A program made the position numbers and the translations under genes. Below are positions 1-12,054 of a DNA stretch of 64,000 nucleotides, piece by piece; positions within the stretch are counted from its first letter, which is position 1; every line of letters starts with the position of its first letter. The notes under the pieces were generated by a model. That model saw only the letters and a program-made list of their open reading frames with translations. It ran no database searches and was not told where the DNA came from. The DNA comes from Pezizomycotina sp. ARF18 (Eukaryota; Ascomycota): the NCBI GenBank assembly GCA_002224055.1, contig AZLU01000042.1, positions 124,001 through 188,000 of the forward strand. Reading direction: 5' to 3'.

Positions 1-2087
1 ACAAACCACCGGCCGCGGTCAGTGCGCACCTCCAACGCGTGCTCCCGGCGAAACAGCACAATCTTCGATATCCATCTTTTCTACCTATTCTTGGCTTTCT
101 CGCCATCTGCCTTGCAGGTTACGTACTCTCTCAAGCCGCCACCAAATTACCGATCAACTTGGTATCTCAGACGTGCTCTTGGAGTAATAATTTCGCCATT
201 GCTACCACCTTACTGAAAAATTGTCGCCTTGAGCGTCAGCGAGCACACCGGCATCCTTGTTGCAAATACAGTAGGCAGTAATATTTCCCTCCTTGCGTTA
301 TTATCGGGGTTGTCATGATCGAAATACCAAGACGCTGACTCGGGTAACGCGCGATCGCCGAGTTGGTCGTTCTTGGGCGTCGACCCGCGCTTGTAGTAAC
401 TATTGGTTCGGAGGAAGATTTTGTCGGTGGATTGGAGCGGTGAGCTAGTCGTTATATTGCTTATTGGTGTGAATCACCATCATCCATAGGGTTGCTTGAT
501 AGGAGACCAATGCTTAGTCGCTAGCTAAACAGTGCTTCACAAAATAATGTACACAATCTAACTCGCGCAATGGACCAAGACTTTACAGCGCCAATGTCCA
601 ATCGACCGAATATCTATATTGAGTGGTCATAATAAATTACAGTCGTTCTTACGCAGGCGTTACTTTTGTTAGTCCCTATGGAACTTTCTATGAGCCTATT
701 CTCCTTTATTTTTATTTTTTTTTTTTATTTTTATTTTATTTTTTTTTTGGCGTGCCGTTGCCTATACAATATGCGATTTTTATCGAATTCGAGAGATGAA
801 AAGCACCGAATTTATACAATTACAATTTTTGCAATTGTCCTTTCAAGAGCATTTCTGCCAAAGACAAGCTGCTTAACTAGTTTAACCTCAAAAGACATGA
901 ATTCCAACACCAACAAACAACAATAATAATAATAGTAGTAGTAGTAGTAATAGTAGTAGTAGTAGTATAAAACACAGGAGATGCTCATGTGGTTCGCTCG
1001 TGCTCTTTTTGAAATATTTCAGCTCCAGGCGCGAGTCCACAGGTTCCCAAAGCAATTGGGTGCAAACGATGTCACCGCTCCTCTGCTATTGGTGGGTTGA
1101 AATCACTCGCGCTTCGGTTCGGTCTTAGCAGTCAGTTTGTGTTTGTCTAAAACACACTGGAACATGACACCTAGCGCCATGGACAACCTTTTTACTAATT
1201 CTTTTTTCCACCGATGAATTGTCAAACGCCGGCCCATCGCTCTAAATATCTAGTTGAACGGGCGAAATGTTAGAAGCCAACCCAAGAATGTTAAAAAAAA
1301 AAGAAAAAAAAAAAACCTGGCCAGAGTCGTTCGAACGCTCCTGTTACTTATTTATTATTTTTGCGTAGCGTACAACGAGACTATCATCACTTTGGACTAC
1401 AGAGAGCTTAATTTTGAAGTATCCTGAAGTCTTCTTAAATTAATGAGGGTGATATCTGATTATTAAACTATAGCCGCCTTTTTTGTCAATTGACTTGTTG
1501 CTGAAAGTCGGGGAAATTATCTCTGATATAATCAAAGACTACAAGTGCGTTTTGAATTTCAATGTTACCCAAGACAGCTTTGATACTTCTATGTAGTAAG
1601 AAATATGACTATTCTGGTATCAAAACCTCCGCAAAGAGGAGCAAAAATAAAAAGAAAGAGGCATATTCAAAATTCATCACGGTAATACTGCAGACTCCGA
1701 GAAATTTTATATAAAATGAAAATCAAAAAAAAAAAAAAAAAACCATACGCTACCAAGAATCAACTTGGATCTCCACATTATTGAAACAGAATAATAATTA
1801 CTCTTAAATTATCAGTGTGATATTCGAACCATTAAATTATAGCCGCTGTCCTGTCGTGATTTCCATTGGAATTAGTGGGATTTTGCTATGAAACATTATT
1901 TAGCGATAGTTTTAAAATGACTCAATTATGGTGATTGATATCACACTTCAATATGCCTGTGCAACACAACTTTGATATCTATGATCCAAAAATGATCGAC
2001 AAAGAAGACTCATGCCAAAGCTCCTCAACTCAACTTGATATCTACTATACCAGTTTCAGCTTGATCACACTCTTTGCCGAACTGATC
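1..2087. other. gene-poor left edge
   Basis: No ORF here resembles a known protein. The first 300 bases are more GC-rich and could be the end of a gene outside the window, but I cannot name it. The rest is AT-rich and holds homopolymer tracts (T-rich at about 709-748, A-rich at about 1293-1316 and 1724-1742) and a trinucleotide microsatellite near 922-968. Confidence 0.5.
922..968. repeat. AAT/TAG trinucleotide microsatellite
   Basis: The sequence shows a run of AAT-type units passing into TAG units, with one interruption. It lies in non-coding AT-rich sequence and is a simple repeat with no sign of function. Confidence 0.9.
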
Positions 2088-2170
2088 GGAGTTATGGTGT
2101 AATGGTCAGCACGGAGACTTCTAATCTCGAGGATCGAGCCTCCATATATGGGTTCAATTCCAGTAGCTCC
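2088..2170 (+). tRNA. tRNA-like sequence, possible tRNA-Arg(TCT) relic
   Basis: The ends GGAGTTA (2088-2094) and TAGCTCC (2164-2170) pair over seven bases with one wobble. A D-arm follows (GTGT 2097-2100 with GCAC 2109-2112), and 2101-2105 resembles box A. The loop CTTCTAA would place anticodon TCT at 2120-2122. The box B-like TTCAATTCC is present, but the T-stem pairs badly and the stretch between anticodon and T-arm is long, so an intron or decay must be assumed. A degraded or chance tRNA is as likely as a working one. Confidence 0.3.
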
Positions 2171-2233
2171 TGGCGTTTGTTCGGATGATTACTATCTTAT
2201 TCTTTTTTTTTTTTTTGTTTTGCGTGATGTTGA

Positions 2234-4544
2234 CTAGCTGAAGTAAATTTCGAACGTTTCGAAGTCTCGCATGTAAAAATCGGCGTCATATAGCTGTAGT
2301 GCGCGACAGGACCTCGGCCATAGCAAAACACCAAAGCCACTGGCGCCTTGGGGACTATTCCGAGAAGATTCGGACGGAACTCTTTCTCTCTCGTCGCTCA
2401 GATCCGGTATGGTGCATTGTTCAGCCAACGCACCACTTTTGATCGTCTCTCATCCCGGAAGCAAGAGCATATCCCCTTCCTTGCTGCTTCCTTCCAGACG
2501 GCTCTTCCTCTTCGTTTGCCGGCTTTGAAATCGACACCAAACCCGCTTTCCTATTTTGTCCAGTAGCAGTCGTCGTTATGACTGAGAAACAACAAGACCG
2601 AAATCTTCACCGTAGGAGAGCGCGCCGGATAGTATCAACGCCGGGTTCCGAATGTTCCTAAATTCTGCTATAAAGCTTCGTTGAAGCATTTGTTCGTTCT
2701 TGTTCTCCTTCAGATAGTTCGATTAGTCCTGTACTTCCAGTGTACGGGCGCACGCACGCCACGCGTACGCCACCAGTTGAAGGTGTCCAAATTTCCGTCC
2801 GTTTCAAACCCTTTGAAAGCGGAGAGATTATAAATCCACGCATTTGACGCACAGGCCATAGTCGTTAATCAACCCGGAGTAGTATTAATATTATTAAATA
2901 TCGAGCGTGCTTCCCGGAAAGGACAGTATGTCTGCGCGCCCACCTGTAGCCCTTAACACCATTCCGCGGGGCGTTCGTGAAAAGCAACCCCGCGAGGTAC
3001 GAGTTTCATCATGCTGAACAGTTGCGTAGTCGAAAAGTACTTGTACGGGCTGGTATTAAGCACCTCCTCGGTACCAACCAAGCATGGACGCAAGGCATAC
3101 CGCTCGTCTTCACTCTGGGACCGTTGTCCGTGATACAACGCAGCATCAAAACTAGCAGCTGTCGTGCCGCGGCGCTCCTTCCGCTGGTTTGGTGGAAATT
3201 GTGGTTAAACAACGCCGCGGCGCTCGTCATGCTGAAGGTCGTGATCCTTACCGGAGACGCGATACTGTCTTGTGGATTTCTGCCGTATATGATGTCCTCC
3301 AGTGTCACCGCTTCGTCGCGGCATTGTATTAGATTTTCTGCGCTAAGTACCCTCTGTAACGTCCACAGTCGTTTTAAGCACGAGCTTCTTCCAAGCCGTA
3401 CGCGGAGTTCCGTCTCGTTGGGCCCGCTAAAGAGTAGTTCCCTGTCGATGACGAGAACAGCTTCGGCGCTGCGATATATATCCGCCATCCTGCGTATCAC
3501 GCGTTGGATGTAAAAGCTGCGGGCGTCGTTATATGAGGTGTACGAACCACTGACCTAAATGGCCCAGGATTGAGTTCGACGCTTTAGGTATCATGCGATT
3601 TAAAGTCGTTGGGCTCGGCGGGGACGCATAAAGTGTCGAGCCAGATCCCTATGGCTTTCCTTATCGAATAGGCGCTAATCCAGCCACGCAGCCGTCTTAG
3701 TTGACACTCCGGTAGCTTATTCTCAAATGGGTTCCCCATCCCTTGTGACCAGACGTGAGAGATAGAAGTACGGTGTCTCGCCCGCATTGAACTCATCAAC
3801 ACTAATCGAACTTGAGCTTAGGTTCGTTGCCTTCGATGTGAATATTAGATCAAGGGGATGCCGTCCGCTTTCGATGATCTCAAACACCGCCTCAGTATCG
3901 AAACCGATAAAACTGGCAAGAATCCTCTCCACTGCAGCCTGGAATATGCAATTGTTTGTAGGTAGATGTATCAACTGATCGGCCACGCAGTAGCTTTTAG
4001 TACACTTTGAGTGTCCTTGCTGGGCGATTGCACGTCCTGGCAATTGAAAACGTAATAACCAAATGAAACGCGCGCCCAGAGCACTGCTTCATCTAATGGA
4101 CAGTAAAAAGTGCTAACGTTCTTGATGCGAGGACCGGATGCTGCCGACGTCGAATACTACAGCGGTCTCAACATAACCGCGATATCTTTCCTCCGTAGGA
4201 CTGTGGCCCGTTTTCCTTCCGTGATGCCAAGCAGGAGAGCTGATCTCCTCCGCCAGCACAGCCAGACAAATAAACAGCTTGAAGGGCTCCAATGACTCCG
4301 AGCCGCCGTGCACTCGAGGGCGGCTATATACAGCAATGCTTCCCGTTGCGAGCTTCACCACGCGGAAATTTTTCTCCACCCGAGCAGCAATCTCTGAATC
4401 ACTTTGTCTTGCGTCGCACTTATGTAGCTCGACAAAATTCTCCACAAGCGCGCGTCGTAAGCGTTTTTCCTTAAAGGTGGCCACTCCGTAAACAAACTCA
4501 GCTTCATCGAACTCGATATTCGCCGCACCGGCAACTTCGGACAC
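2234..4544 (-). CDS. HET-domain (heterokaryon incompatibility-like) protein, frame interrupted
   Basis: Minus-strand frames carry the hallmark blocks of fungal HET-domain proteins in the right order: SISHVWSQGMGNP then CQLRRL (3802-3584), IGIWLDTLCVP shortly after, then IRRMADIYRSAEAVLVID (from about 3500), and further on RLWTLQRVLSAENL. Downstream frames (2953-3138 and 2234-2428) carry MKLVPRGVAFHERP and VALVFCYGRGP, which look like the C-terminal part of the same long HET class. The region 4113-4544 probably encodes the N-terminal part, but I could not match it to a family. Proteins of this class act in self/non-self recognition and can trigger cell death; no specificity can be read here. 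The reading frame is not continuous. Introns, sequencing error or decay could each explain this. The family call is firm; the start at 4544 and the end at 2234 are approximate. Confidence 0.7.
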
Positions 4545-7500
4545 TAGGCCAAAGAATATCCATTCTTGAGGAGGCCTCCGCGTCTTCTGGTTAGATCATC
4601 CGAGCTGATATTCATTCCACGCAGAGCGGGTAGCCTGCGAAGCCAGTATCGCCGACGCGGAGAGCTGTAGCTGCCCTGACAGAATATATGGGATGGTAGC
4701 GGCGGATACCGCGGTTCTCAGGCCAGGAATGTGATCCATTCAATAAGTGAGGTAAACGTAGAGGTAAACTTGGTGTCTTTTTCTTCCACTTCTGTGATTA
4801 GAAGGTCCACGAAACTTCACGATATGTTGACATCTGGCGAAGTTTATTTTCGAGAGGATTTTGTTTTCGAAATCGTGTAGGATGTTTGATAAAATAATGA
4901 GATAGATGCTGCATATGTAGACTTAAGAACGAGGCTGAGGTAGTGCAATGAGCCTTGGCTGCATACAAGCAACGAATGATATTTTTCGCGATATAATCCT
5001 CTAATAGTGGAAAACTAATAGTGAAAATTACCTTAAGCTAGGCATAATAATGCTAAGAGCGAAGGAGGAGGATTGGGTATTTATTGGTTGCTATGATTGA
5101 TTATAGTCTTGTTCACATCACGAAATTTGGAATTGAGTGTGCTCCTATAAAAAAATAAAAAATAAAAATCCGGAGCGAAATCCTGGATTACCAACATATA
5201 TCGCCGAACATTGTGAAAGATAGAATTCGATGTAAATCAGCGAGCTGATTCGATCCATATACGCCATTTGCTATGCACCACGACTTTGGAAGCTCGAACT
5301 GTGGCCTAAAACGAGTTTTCAGTCTCTCCCGCTTCTTAGTCCATGGGTTTGATGTAGATCCGAATAGACGCTCCCCAAACTATCTCGTGCTAAAACGAAC
5401 AATAGAACTTGACGCAGCTAGAAGAGGCCTTTAAATACTATTGGCATCGGTCGTGTTAGTTTAGGTTGATTCGCCAAAAAAAAAAAAACAAGGTCATTTC
5501 AATTTACGATCTCGTCTGAGCTGCATGCGTCAAAGAGCGAACAGGGCGTAAAGGGCGTTTCCCTTACGCATCTTATAGCGTAAATAAGCAGACTAAGGAG
5601 ACGGATGGATTGGCGTAGTTCCTTCGTGTAGCATGGTATGTTGAGCAGCTCTCAAAGTGAGACATCTCAAATTTTCACTTCGTCAAAAGGACATCTCATA
5701 GAAAATAGCATCTCATGAAAAAGATCGCTTTCTCAACCAACCGCCTCAAGGCTCGAGTTGTTTACCATTGGATCGGCCGCCTCAAGCTCGATCAGAGAGT
5801 ATAAAAATCGAATGTTGTGCTGATATAAGTTTGTCCTCTCACCTAGGTAGATGTTTTTTTTTTTTTTTTTTTTTTTCATCAAATCAGTTTCGGCGCGCGA
5901 AATATAAATCTGTGTCGGTGCGGTCCTTTCCCGTTTTAATGGTTCTTCAAACTGAACGTGCTTATGAAGTATTTCCCAAATAGCCTTCTAGATTGCGATA
6001 GTTATACCGTTGGACCCAGCTCGAGGAGGTCCATCGAACGGTATAAGTTTCGAATTTATACGATCATGCTCAAGAACACCACTTTTGACGATGTGCAAAA
6101 ACGAAATGTTCGTCGTCAAAAAAAGATGGTTGGCGAGAAGAAGGGACAAACCAAGGGTAGCTCAAAAGCCAATAATATTAATATGGCTTACATTTCTCGG
6201 ATTCCCTACGCCGGCCGCTTTGATGGTATAAATCTCGAGCTGTGGTAGTATATGTTGTATTCAGAATATTCATTATTTTTTTATAAAATGATTCTCTGTA
6301 TCGTTTCAAAAAATGGAGGGAAATGAAAAAAGGTCCATTCTCATGCCATACTACAAACAAAGAAGAAATAAACACTCAAACCTGCGTTGATGAGCTCGAT
6401 CGAATGGTTAGAAATTATTGCGTGAGAAGCTACTTAGAGGTTACCATTACATGCATATTCATGTGGGTGATGATATCGCAGTGGGACCTAGCCTAAATTC
6501 TACCTCTCGCAGAATTTCGGGCTCCTCGAAGTATATCACACCAAAAAGGAACATGCACCATCTTACTCGCCTCGACGAGCTGGTTTCAACGGTATACATT
6601 TGACGGATATACGTATATACTCCGTTCTAAATTCAAATATTTGATAAATTTGGTTGTTAAGATTTTGTTCATCACCACTTGTAATTGCCCGCACAAACAT
6701 CGTCACTGAAATCATACCTTAATGTAGTAAATGCTTACGCGATCCCAATATATAATTTTCTCACCCGCGGTCCATATTAGTGCATCCAGAGCTTGGGAAA
6801 CACCGGCTTTTCTAAAAGTCCTCTCCCTCACTGCGCAGATATCTCAACGAGAAAAAGCTGATATAATAAATATATTCGTGCACACCTAGATGATTACTTT
6901 CACGGCACTCTTACACGAAACTTTCAAGAAGGCTACGGCCGTGCAGCAGCATGGGCCATGGACAGGGCATTGGATATGGCATGTATTACCGATTGGTGAA
7001 CTATATACACAGGAACAAACTCTCTCTCTATCTCTCATTTTATTTTATTTTTTATTTTATTTTATATTTTTTTGGCACGAAGCTTTCTAATTACATGATG
7101 CAGTAAAACAAAAAGTCACAGTTTGCTTGCTTGATTCCACTTGTTTATCATTTGTAATTTGATTTAGCCCATACTCTAGCGAAGTTCTGCCTAGACCACC
7201 ACGGACAATTGGCTGCAATATCGAGCCTTTGGTTTTTTTTTTTTTTTTTTTTTTCAGAATCTAACTCATTCGAGGCACGGAACCACGATATTATACTTTT
7301 CTATATTATTGTATACTTCGGTTGCTAAGAGCACACATTCCAAGGCTACATAGGGAGAGTTGGGCGAAAGTATGAGGAATATCAGCCGGTGGGGCGGAAG
7401 GAAGTTCGTAATCTTAATTCTTGAATAAGTGTCAATACCCGTTCCTCACTATTAGCTAGGTAGATGGATAAAAAAACAGAAAGGAATAGAATACTTGGGG

Positions 7501-8389
7501 ATTGACTCCACTTCTGAGATATTATTACTGAGATAAATAGAAAAAAGGGAATATAAAAGTGGAAGGATATACCGATATCTTTAGGCCAAAGTATATAGAA
7601 GACCATAGAGGTTACAGCTTTAGAGCAAGGATATCTTTTTTCTTTTTGGCGATAACATATATATTGTGAGAGTTACAAAAATCTTTCATGTGAAAGTGAA
7701 GTGAATAAAGTTGATTGTAGAAACCTGCACGAGTTGAAAGTGTTAGCTAGAAGAACAAGCTGCAGTGCTGAAGGACAATTTATAGTTTCCTAAGTGGAAT
7801 TGCCAGAACATGGCATCAAACAGTATATATAATATATATATATATATATATATTTGCCTCTATACTGAATAATTCAATTTCGAATTAACTTCTTGGAAGA
7901 AGACGTACTGGGTGGTTATAAGAGATATAGAACGGCAATAGCTAGGATAGTCCTGTCGAGGGTGAACGGTAATGGGAAACTCCAGGTCCGCTCTCATGAA
8001 TAGATGGAAAAGGAGATCAGCATCGGCCACCAAGCATAGGTAAGATGTCAATACCTAGTTGCGAGCTGCTATTTAAAGACTATTAGTGAAAAGACTACCC
8101 ACAGAAACCGCGATATCCCAGAAGTAGGCAAACTTGAAAAACAAGGACACGCGCGATAAAAATACAGACGTGCAAAGTGAAATCTAATCTTATCTCATCT
8201 CACTATATGGAATCCACTTGGCATCTGTCCACTCGCCGGGATCGGAACTCCCCACACTACTGCAGGGAGGAAATCTTAAAAATCGTGAGAGCTCCTCTCC
8301 TCAGCAGCCTAATAAACAATTTTTTTTTGCTGAACGCCACCAAGTAAGCTCCACCAGGTAGGAAGAGAACAATTATTAATTGATTGTAA
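4545..8389. other. AT-rich gene-poor region
   Basis: No convincing gene is seen on either strand. The short ORFs have no recognisable motif. The stretch includes poly(T) tracts of 23 at 5854-5876 and 22 at 7233-7254 and an AT dinucleotide run near 7820-7852. The composition fits intergenic or decayed repeat DNA. Confidence 0.5.
7817..7852. repeat. AT dinucleotide repeat
   Basis: A nearly pure run of alternating T and A in non-coding sequence. Simple repeat; no role can be assigned. Confidence 0.85.
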
Positions 8390-8531
8390 ATATTTAATAT
8401 ATATAAACGACGATCACGACATCTTCAAGCTTCCTTGCTTCCTTTCTTCAATTACTCTCTATCTGGATATATCTCAGTTTAACCCTATCTCATTCAATTG
8501 CCTCTCCCAAAGAGCTCAAGTCCCATTCACA
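8390..8531 (+). promoter_or_regulatory. probable PRO2 promoter and leader
   Basis: A TATA-like TATATAAA lies at 8398-8405, about 127 bases before the PRO2 start codon. It is followed by a C/T-rich leader (about 8425-8520), a layout common in front of expressed fungal genes. I saw no clear TGASTCA (Gcn4/CpcA) site nearby. The role is inferred from position only. Confidence 0.45.
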
Positions 8532-9951
8532 ATGTCCTCGACGCACACTCCATCGCCCTCTCCGCTCCAAATCCTCAAACATCCTGAAAGCCCTCCCGAA
8601 TCCGCGCGCAATGAGGCCCTCGAAGCGATCCACGCTGCCCTGCTGAAGCAGAAATCCCACATCCTCTCGGAGAACAGAAGGACATGGAAGCCGCGGAGAA
8701 GGCCGCGCAAGAGGGAAAGCTATCGCAGAGCCTCGTGAAGAGGTTGGATTTATCCAGGGGGAAGAAGTACGAACGAGATGCTGCAGGGGATACTGGACGT
8801 TAAGAAGCTGGAGGATCCAGGTGTGTAACCTTTTCACTTTTACCCAAGTTCTTATAGCTTTGTTCACAGATATCGAGGTTATACTGCACATTTGGTGTTT
8901 ATGAAGCTAACAAGATTCACCGACAGTCGGTAAAATCCAATACGCCTCAAGCTCGACGACGGCCTAACCCTCCACCGCGTGAGCTGCCCATCGGCGTCTC
9001 CTCGTGATCTTCGAAGCCCGCCCGGAAAGTGATCGCGAACATAACTCCCTCGCCATAAATCCGGCAACGCCGCATCCTCAAGGCGGCAAAGAATCCTCCG
9101 CCTCCTTCGCCGCCATCGCAGCGTCGTACAATCCGCCCTTTCGATAACTAAAATCCCACCGGGCGCTATACAACTCGTGCAAACCCGCGAAGCAGTTAAG
9201 GATTTACTCGACCAGGACGACCTCATCGACCTCGTTATTCCCGCGGCGGGAATGATCTGGTGAAGTATATTAAGGCGAATACTAGGATTCCCGTGATGGG
9301 TCACGCGGACGGGTTGTGTTCAACGTACGTCCACGACGACGCGGATATCGACATGGCCGTATCAGTCGTCGTAGATGGGAAGACGGACTACCCCGCGCCT
9401 GCAACGCCACTGAAACACTCATCATAACCAGGACGCTCTCTCCACAACCTACACACATCATCAAAGCCTTACAAGAAAAGGGCGTATCGATCCGCTGCGA
9501 CGATATGAGCTCGCAGCGCTGAAGCCTCCGATTACAAGCGGCGAATAAGACACTCCTTCAAAAAGCGACGGATGCCGATTACGACACGGAGTTTTTAGAC
9601 CTTACGATCGCGGTATTGACTGTTCGAGTTTGCAGGCTGCTGTGTCGCATATTAATACGCACTCGTCGAAGCACACGGACGCGATCGTGACGGGGAGTAA
9701 AGAGGCTGCGGAGGAGTTTATGGCGAAGGTTGATAGCGCGGGTGTTTATTGGAATGCTAGCACGAGGTTCGCGATGGGTTTAGGTATGGATTTGGTACGG
9801 AGGTGGGTATTAGTACGAACAAGATCACGCGAGGGGACCGGTGGGATTGGAAGGGTTGACGATATATAAGTATTTGATTAGAGGGAGGGTCATATGCTGC
9901 TATGTTTTCTGGTGATGGGCGAAGAAGTTTTTGCACGAGAAGCTGCACTAA
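8532..9951 (+). CDS. PRO2: gamma-glutamyl phosphate reductase (proline biosynthesis), frame broken by many small indels
   Basis: The product belongs to the ProA/Pro2 family. It reduces gamma-glutamyl phosphate to glutamate-5-semialdehyde with NADPH, the second step of proline synthesis in the cytosol. Blocks seen in order across the three plus frames are RVSCPIGV and FEARPEV (8970-9025), the SGNAAILKGGKES loop (9060-9095), [10 protein letters not shown] (9290), and ACNATETLI with the presumed catalytic Cys codon at 9400-9402. After these come [13 protein letters not shown] (9650) and the C-terminal [19 protein letters not shown] and KKFLHEKLH blocks, ending in TAA at 9949-9951. An intron at 8821-8936 (GTGTGT to CGACAG, with a GCTAAC branch-like site) joins GG/GTC so that EDP-VGKIQYA is continuous. 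Spliced length is about 1304 bases (about 435 codons), normal for the family, so only single bases appear lost. The breaks look like consensus error (see findings). It is convergent with ALO1. Confidence 0.88.
8821..8936 (+). other. PRO2 intron
   Basis: A 116-bp intron begins GTGTGT right after codons for LEDP plus one base, and ends ACAG before TCGGTAAAATCC. Removing it yields the family-typical V-G-K-I-Q-Y-A junction. A GCTAAC branch-like site lies about 30 bases before the acceptor. Confidence 0.8.
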
Positions 9952-10158
9952 AATTAAGGGACAACAGTAGGCAAAGTTTAGAATTTGCACTACTATAGGC
10001 ATTGATAGTGGTCAAAGGATTTTCGGTCATAAAGAAAAGTGTTTTATAGCAGCATTAATGTATATTTTTTCAGCTTTGCTATTTTTACCACCCTTTTATG
10101 CATATGATTTAATGAGCCTAAAAGCAAAATACGAATAGCAATACCTTCCCATATTTTG

Positions 10159-12054
10159 TTAACCTAGTTTTACAAATCGCGTGATACAAATTACCTGCAA
10201 TTCAAGGAGCGTAAGGAGGTGGACTTGGTGGCGGCATGCTTTCTGTTCCCACGACATGAACGACATCTCCGAGTTCTTCAGCAGCTCGAACGAATCAGTC
10301 GAATACAGCGTCGCCTCACTCCCCTTCTTCTTAGTAACCTCGACTCCACCCTTCATCTTCATCTTCGTCCCAACCCGCCTCGCCTTCCCCTTCTTCTTCA
10401 GGCTCTTCTTCTCTTCCCGTTCCTCCTCTTCTTCCTCATCGTCGCCTCCGTAGTCCATCCACTCGTCCCCTTCAGGCAGTATATACTTCCTAACCCAATC
10501 GCTCAAAAACGTCCCTTCCCTATCGACCCCGCGCGCACCTTTAGCCACTTCCGCAGCGCGAGCCGTACCACGCCGAAAAATCCGACTTGGTAACGTTACG
10601 CTCCAGTTCTTCGCCCAGTGCGGCCTGCCGCCGTACTCCCTCATCAGCATTCGAACGCTTCGTAGTACCGTTCCCGTCCGGGTACATCGCGCATGTACGG
10701 CCGGAACAGCGTCGCGTTGATGTACACGTCGCCTCCCCGTTCTGCTCATGCGTATCCAAGTACGCCATCTCGTTGTCCTCTCCTCATCTCCAGCTCCACC
10801 AGCTTCTTTGTCGCTTGTCCCCGACGGGTGGGGTTTCGAGGGTCGTACTTCTATGGGAGCCGACGGGTGGGGTTTCGAGGGTCGTACTTCTATGGGAGCG
10901 TGCGCGAATACCCGGCTGTGCTCGTCGTTCCGGAAGGGGATCTCGTGGTTATCGTACGGTTCGCCGTTGAGCCAGCTCTGCAGCCGCTCATAACGTGCTC
11001 GCCGGCCGCAAGGGGATGGCCACTCGTTCACGTACTGCGGGTACAAGCAGTTCATCTTGAACGCCGCAGAGGAAGCTTGCACGCCGACGCGTGGTCGCCC
11101 GGGTGTAATCCGTACTCGAGCATATACGTGACCCACTCCGCCCAGCCAGTTAAACTAGGGAAGTACGTTGCGACCCAGAGCATGGCTTGATTGATGTGGT
11201 AGCCCACGCTACTCCGATGAACGAGAAGGTTTCTTCGGAGGGGATTTCCTTCGTCGTATCGCGCGCCAGAGTAATGCGCGGTCGGAGTACGGGTACACAC
11301 ACACGCGCTCATACTCTCCTTGATCCAAAGGCTCTGCTCCGCCACCGCTGCAGCAGTACCCTGTGTGTGAGCGCCGTCTGCGTCCACGAGAGGTTAAATT
11401 GCGGCACCGCGCGGAACGTAACGGAAGTGATAACGCCCAAAGCCCTAGGCTAACCTGCGCAGCTAAGAACAAATCCCGCCGAACCGTACGCGAGCAGTAC
11501 GCTACTTCTCCTGAGCTCAGCACGATCGTCATCGCAGTTACATCGTCGGAGACTAGACCGTGGTGCAAGCTAGAACCGTGCGTCGCCGTCGCTATAGCTC
11601 CCGAAATGCTCTGCTCGTTGATAGTCCCGCAGCTTGGCATCGCGAGGCCGTAACCCGCCAGCTCGGCCTGCAGCTGGTACAGCCTCATGCCGCTCTGCAC
11701 CGTGATCTCGCGTTTATCCTCGTCCACTTTCAGTACGTTCTGGAAATCGTCGAGGCCGACGAGCCATGTGGAATTGCTGGGAACGGCGGTCAGGTCATTG
11801 GGCGTGTGTCTGGATCCGACTACTACGATGCGCTTGCGGGAGTTACGGGCTAGGTTGACGATGAGGACGATCTCGGTTTCGGACTGCGGCTCGATGAAGA
11901 GTTCCGGGCGGGAGGAGAAGAGCTGCGCCCAGTTCGAGTGGATGTGTTTAGCTTCGCGCGGAAGGGGACGTGGTTTGGGACTCCGGGTCCCAGGATACCT
12001 CCGCGATGTCCGGGGTCGTGTAAGGGATCAGCGGGAGTGAGCCTCCGGATCCAT
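10159..12054 (-). CDS. ALO1: D-arabinono-1,4-lactone oxidase, frame broken by small indels
   Basis: The product is a VAO-type FAD oxidoreductase that catalyses the last step of D-erythroascorbate synthesis, in yeast at the mitochondrial outer membrane. The minus strand shows ELFIEPQSETEIV, then VVVGSRHTPNDLTAV (11800-11850) containing the His expected to bind FAD covalently. GMRLYQLQAELAGYGLAMP, TINEQSISGAIATATHGSS, a Ser-rich middle, HEIPFRNDEHSRVFAH and GGRPHWAKNW (the HWAK motif, about 10600) follow. The start ATG at 12054 gives MDPEAHSR. Several frame breaks occur, most looking like a lost base in a short G or C run. Two features are odd: an exact in-frame 39-bp tandem duplication (10822-10899) and a C-terminal tail with a run of Glu followed by Lys-rich sequence (10370-10440). 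Length, about 630 codons, exceeds the yeast enzyme's 526 partly because of these. No intron is obvious. Confidence 0.85.
10822..10899. repeat. perfect 39-bp tandem duplication inside ALO1
   Basis: Copies at 10822-10860 and 10861-10899 are identical. On the minus strand each adds 13 residues, read as APIEVRPSKPHPS twice, so the reading frame is kept. It lies in a loop region between the HSRVFAH block and the C-terminal domain. Confidence 0.95.

Noticed and set aside
922-968. CRISPR-like array
   Set aside because: It is a plain trinucleotide microsatellite with no spacers, and the genome is fungal.
3009-3513. Plus-strand ORF of 178 codons at 2977-3513
   Set aside because: It lies opposite the HET-domain coding strand, which carries family motifs; the plus ORF has none.
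10219-11190. Plus-strand ORFs opposite ALO1
   Set aside because: They are low-complexity mirror readings of the GC-rich minus-strand gene.
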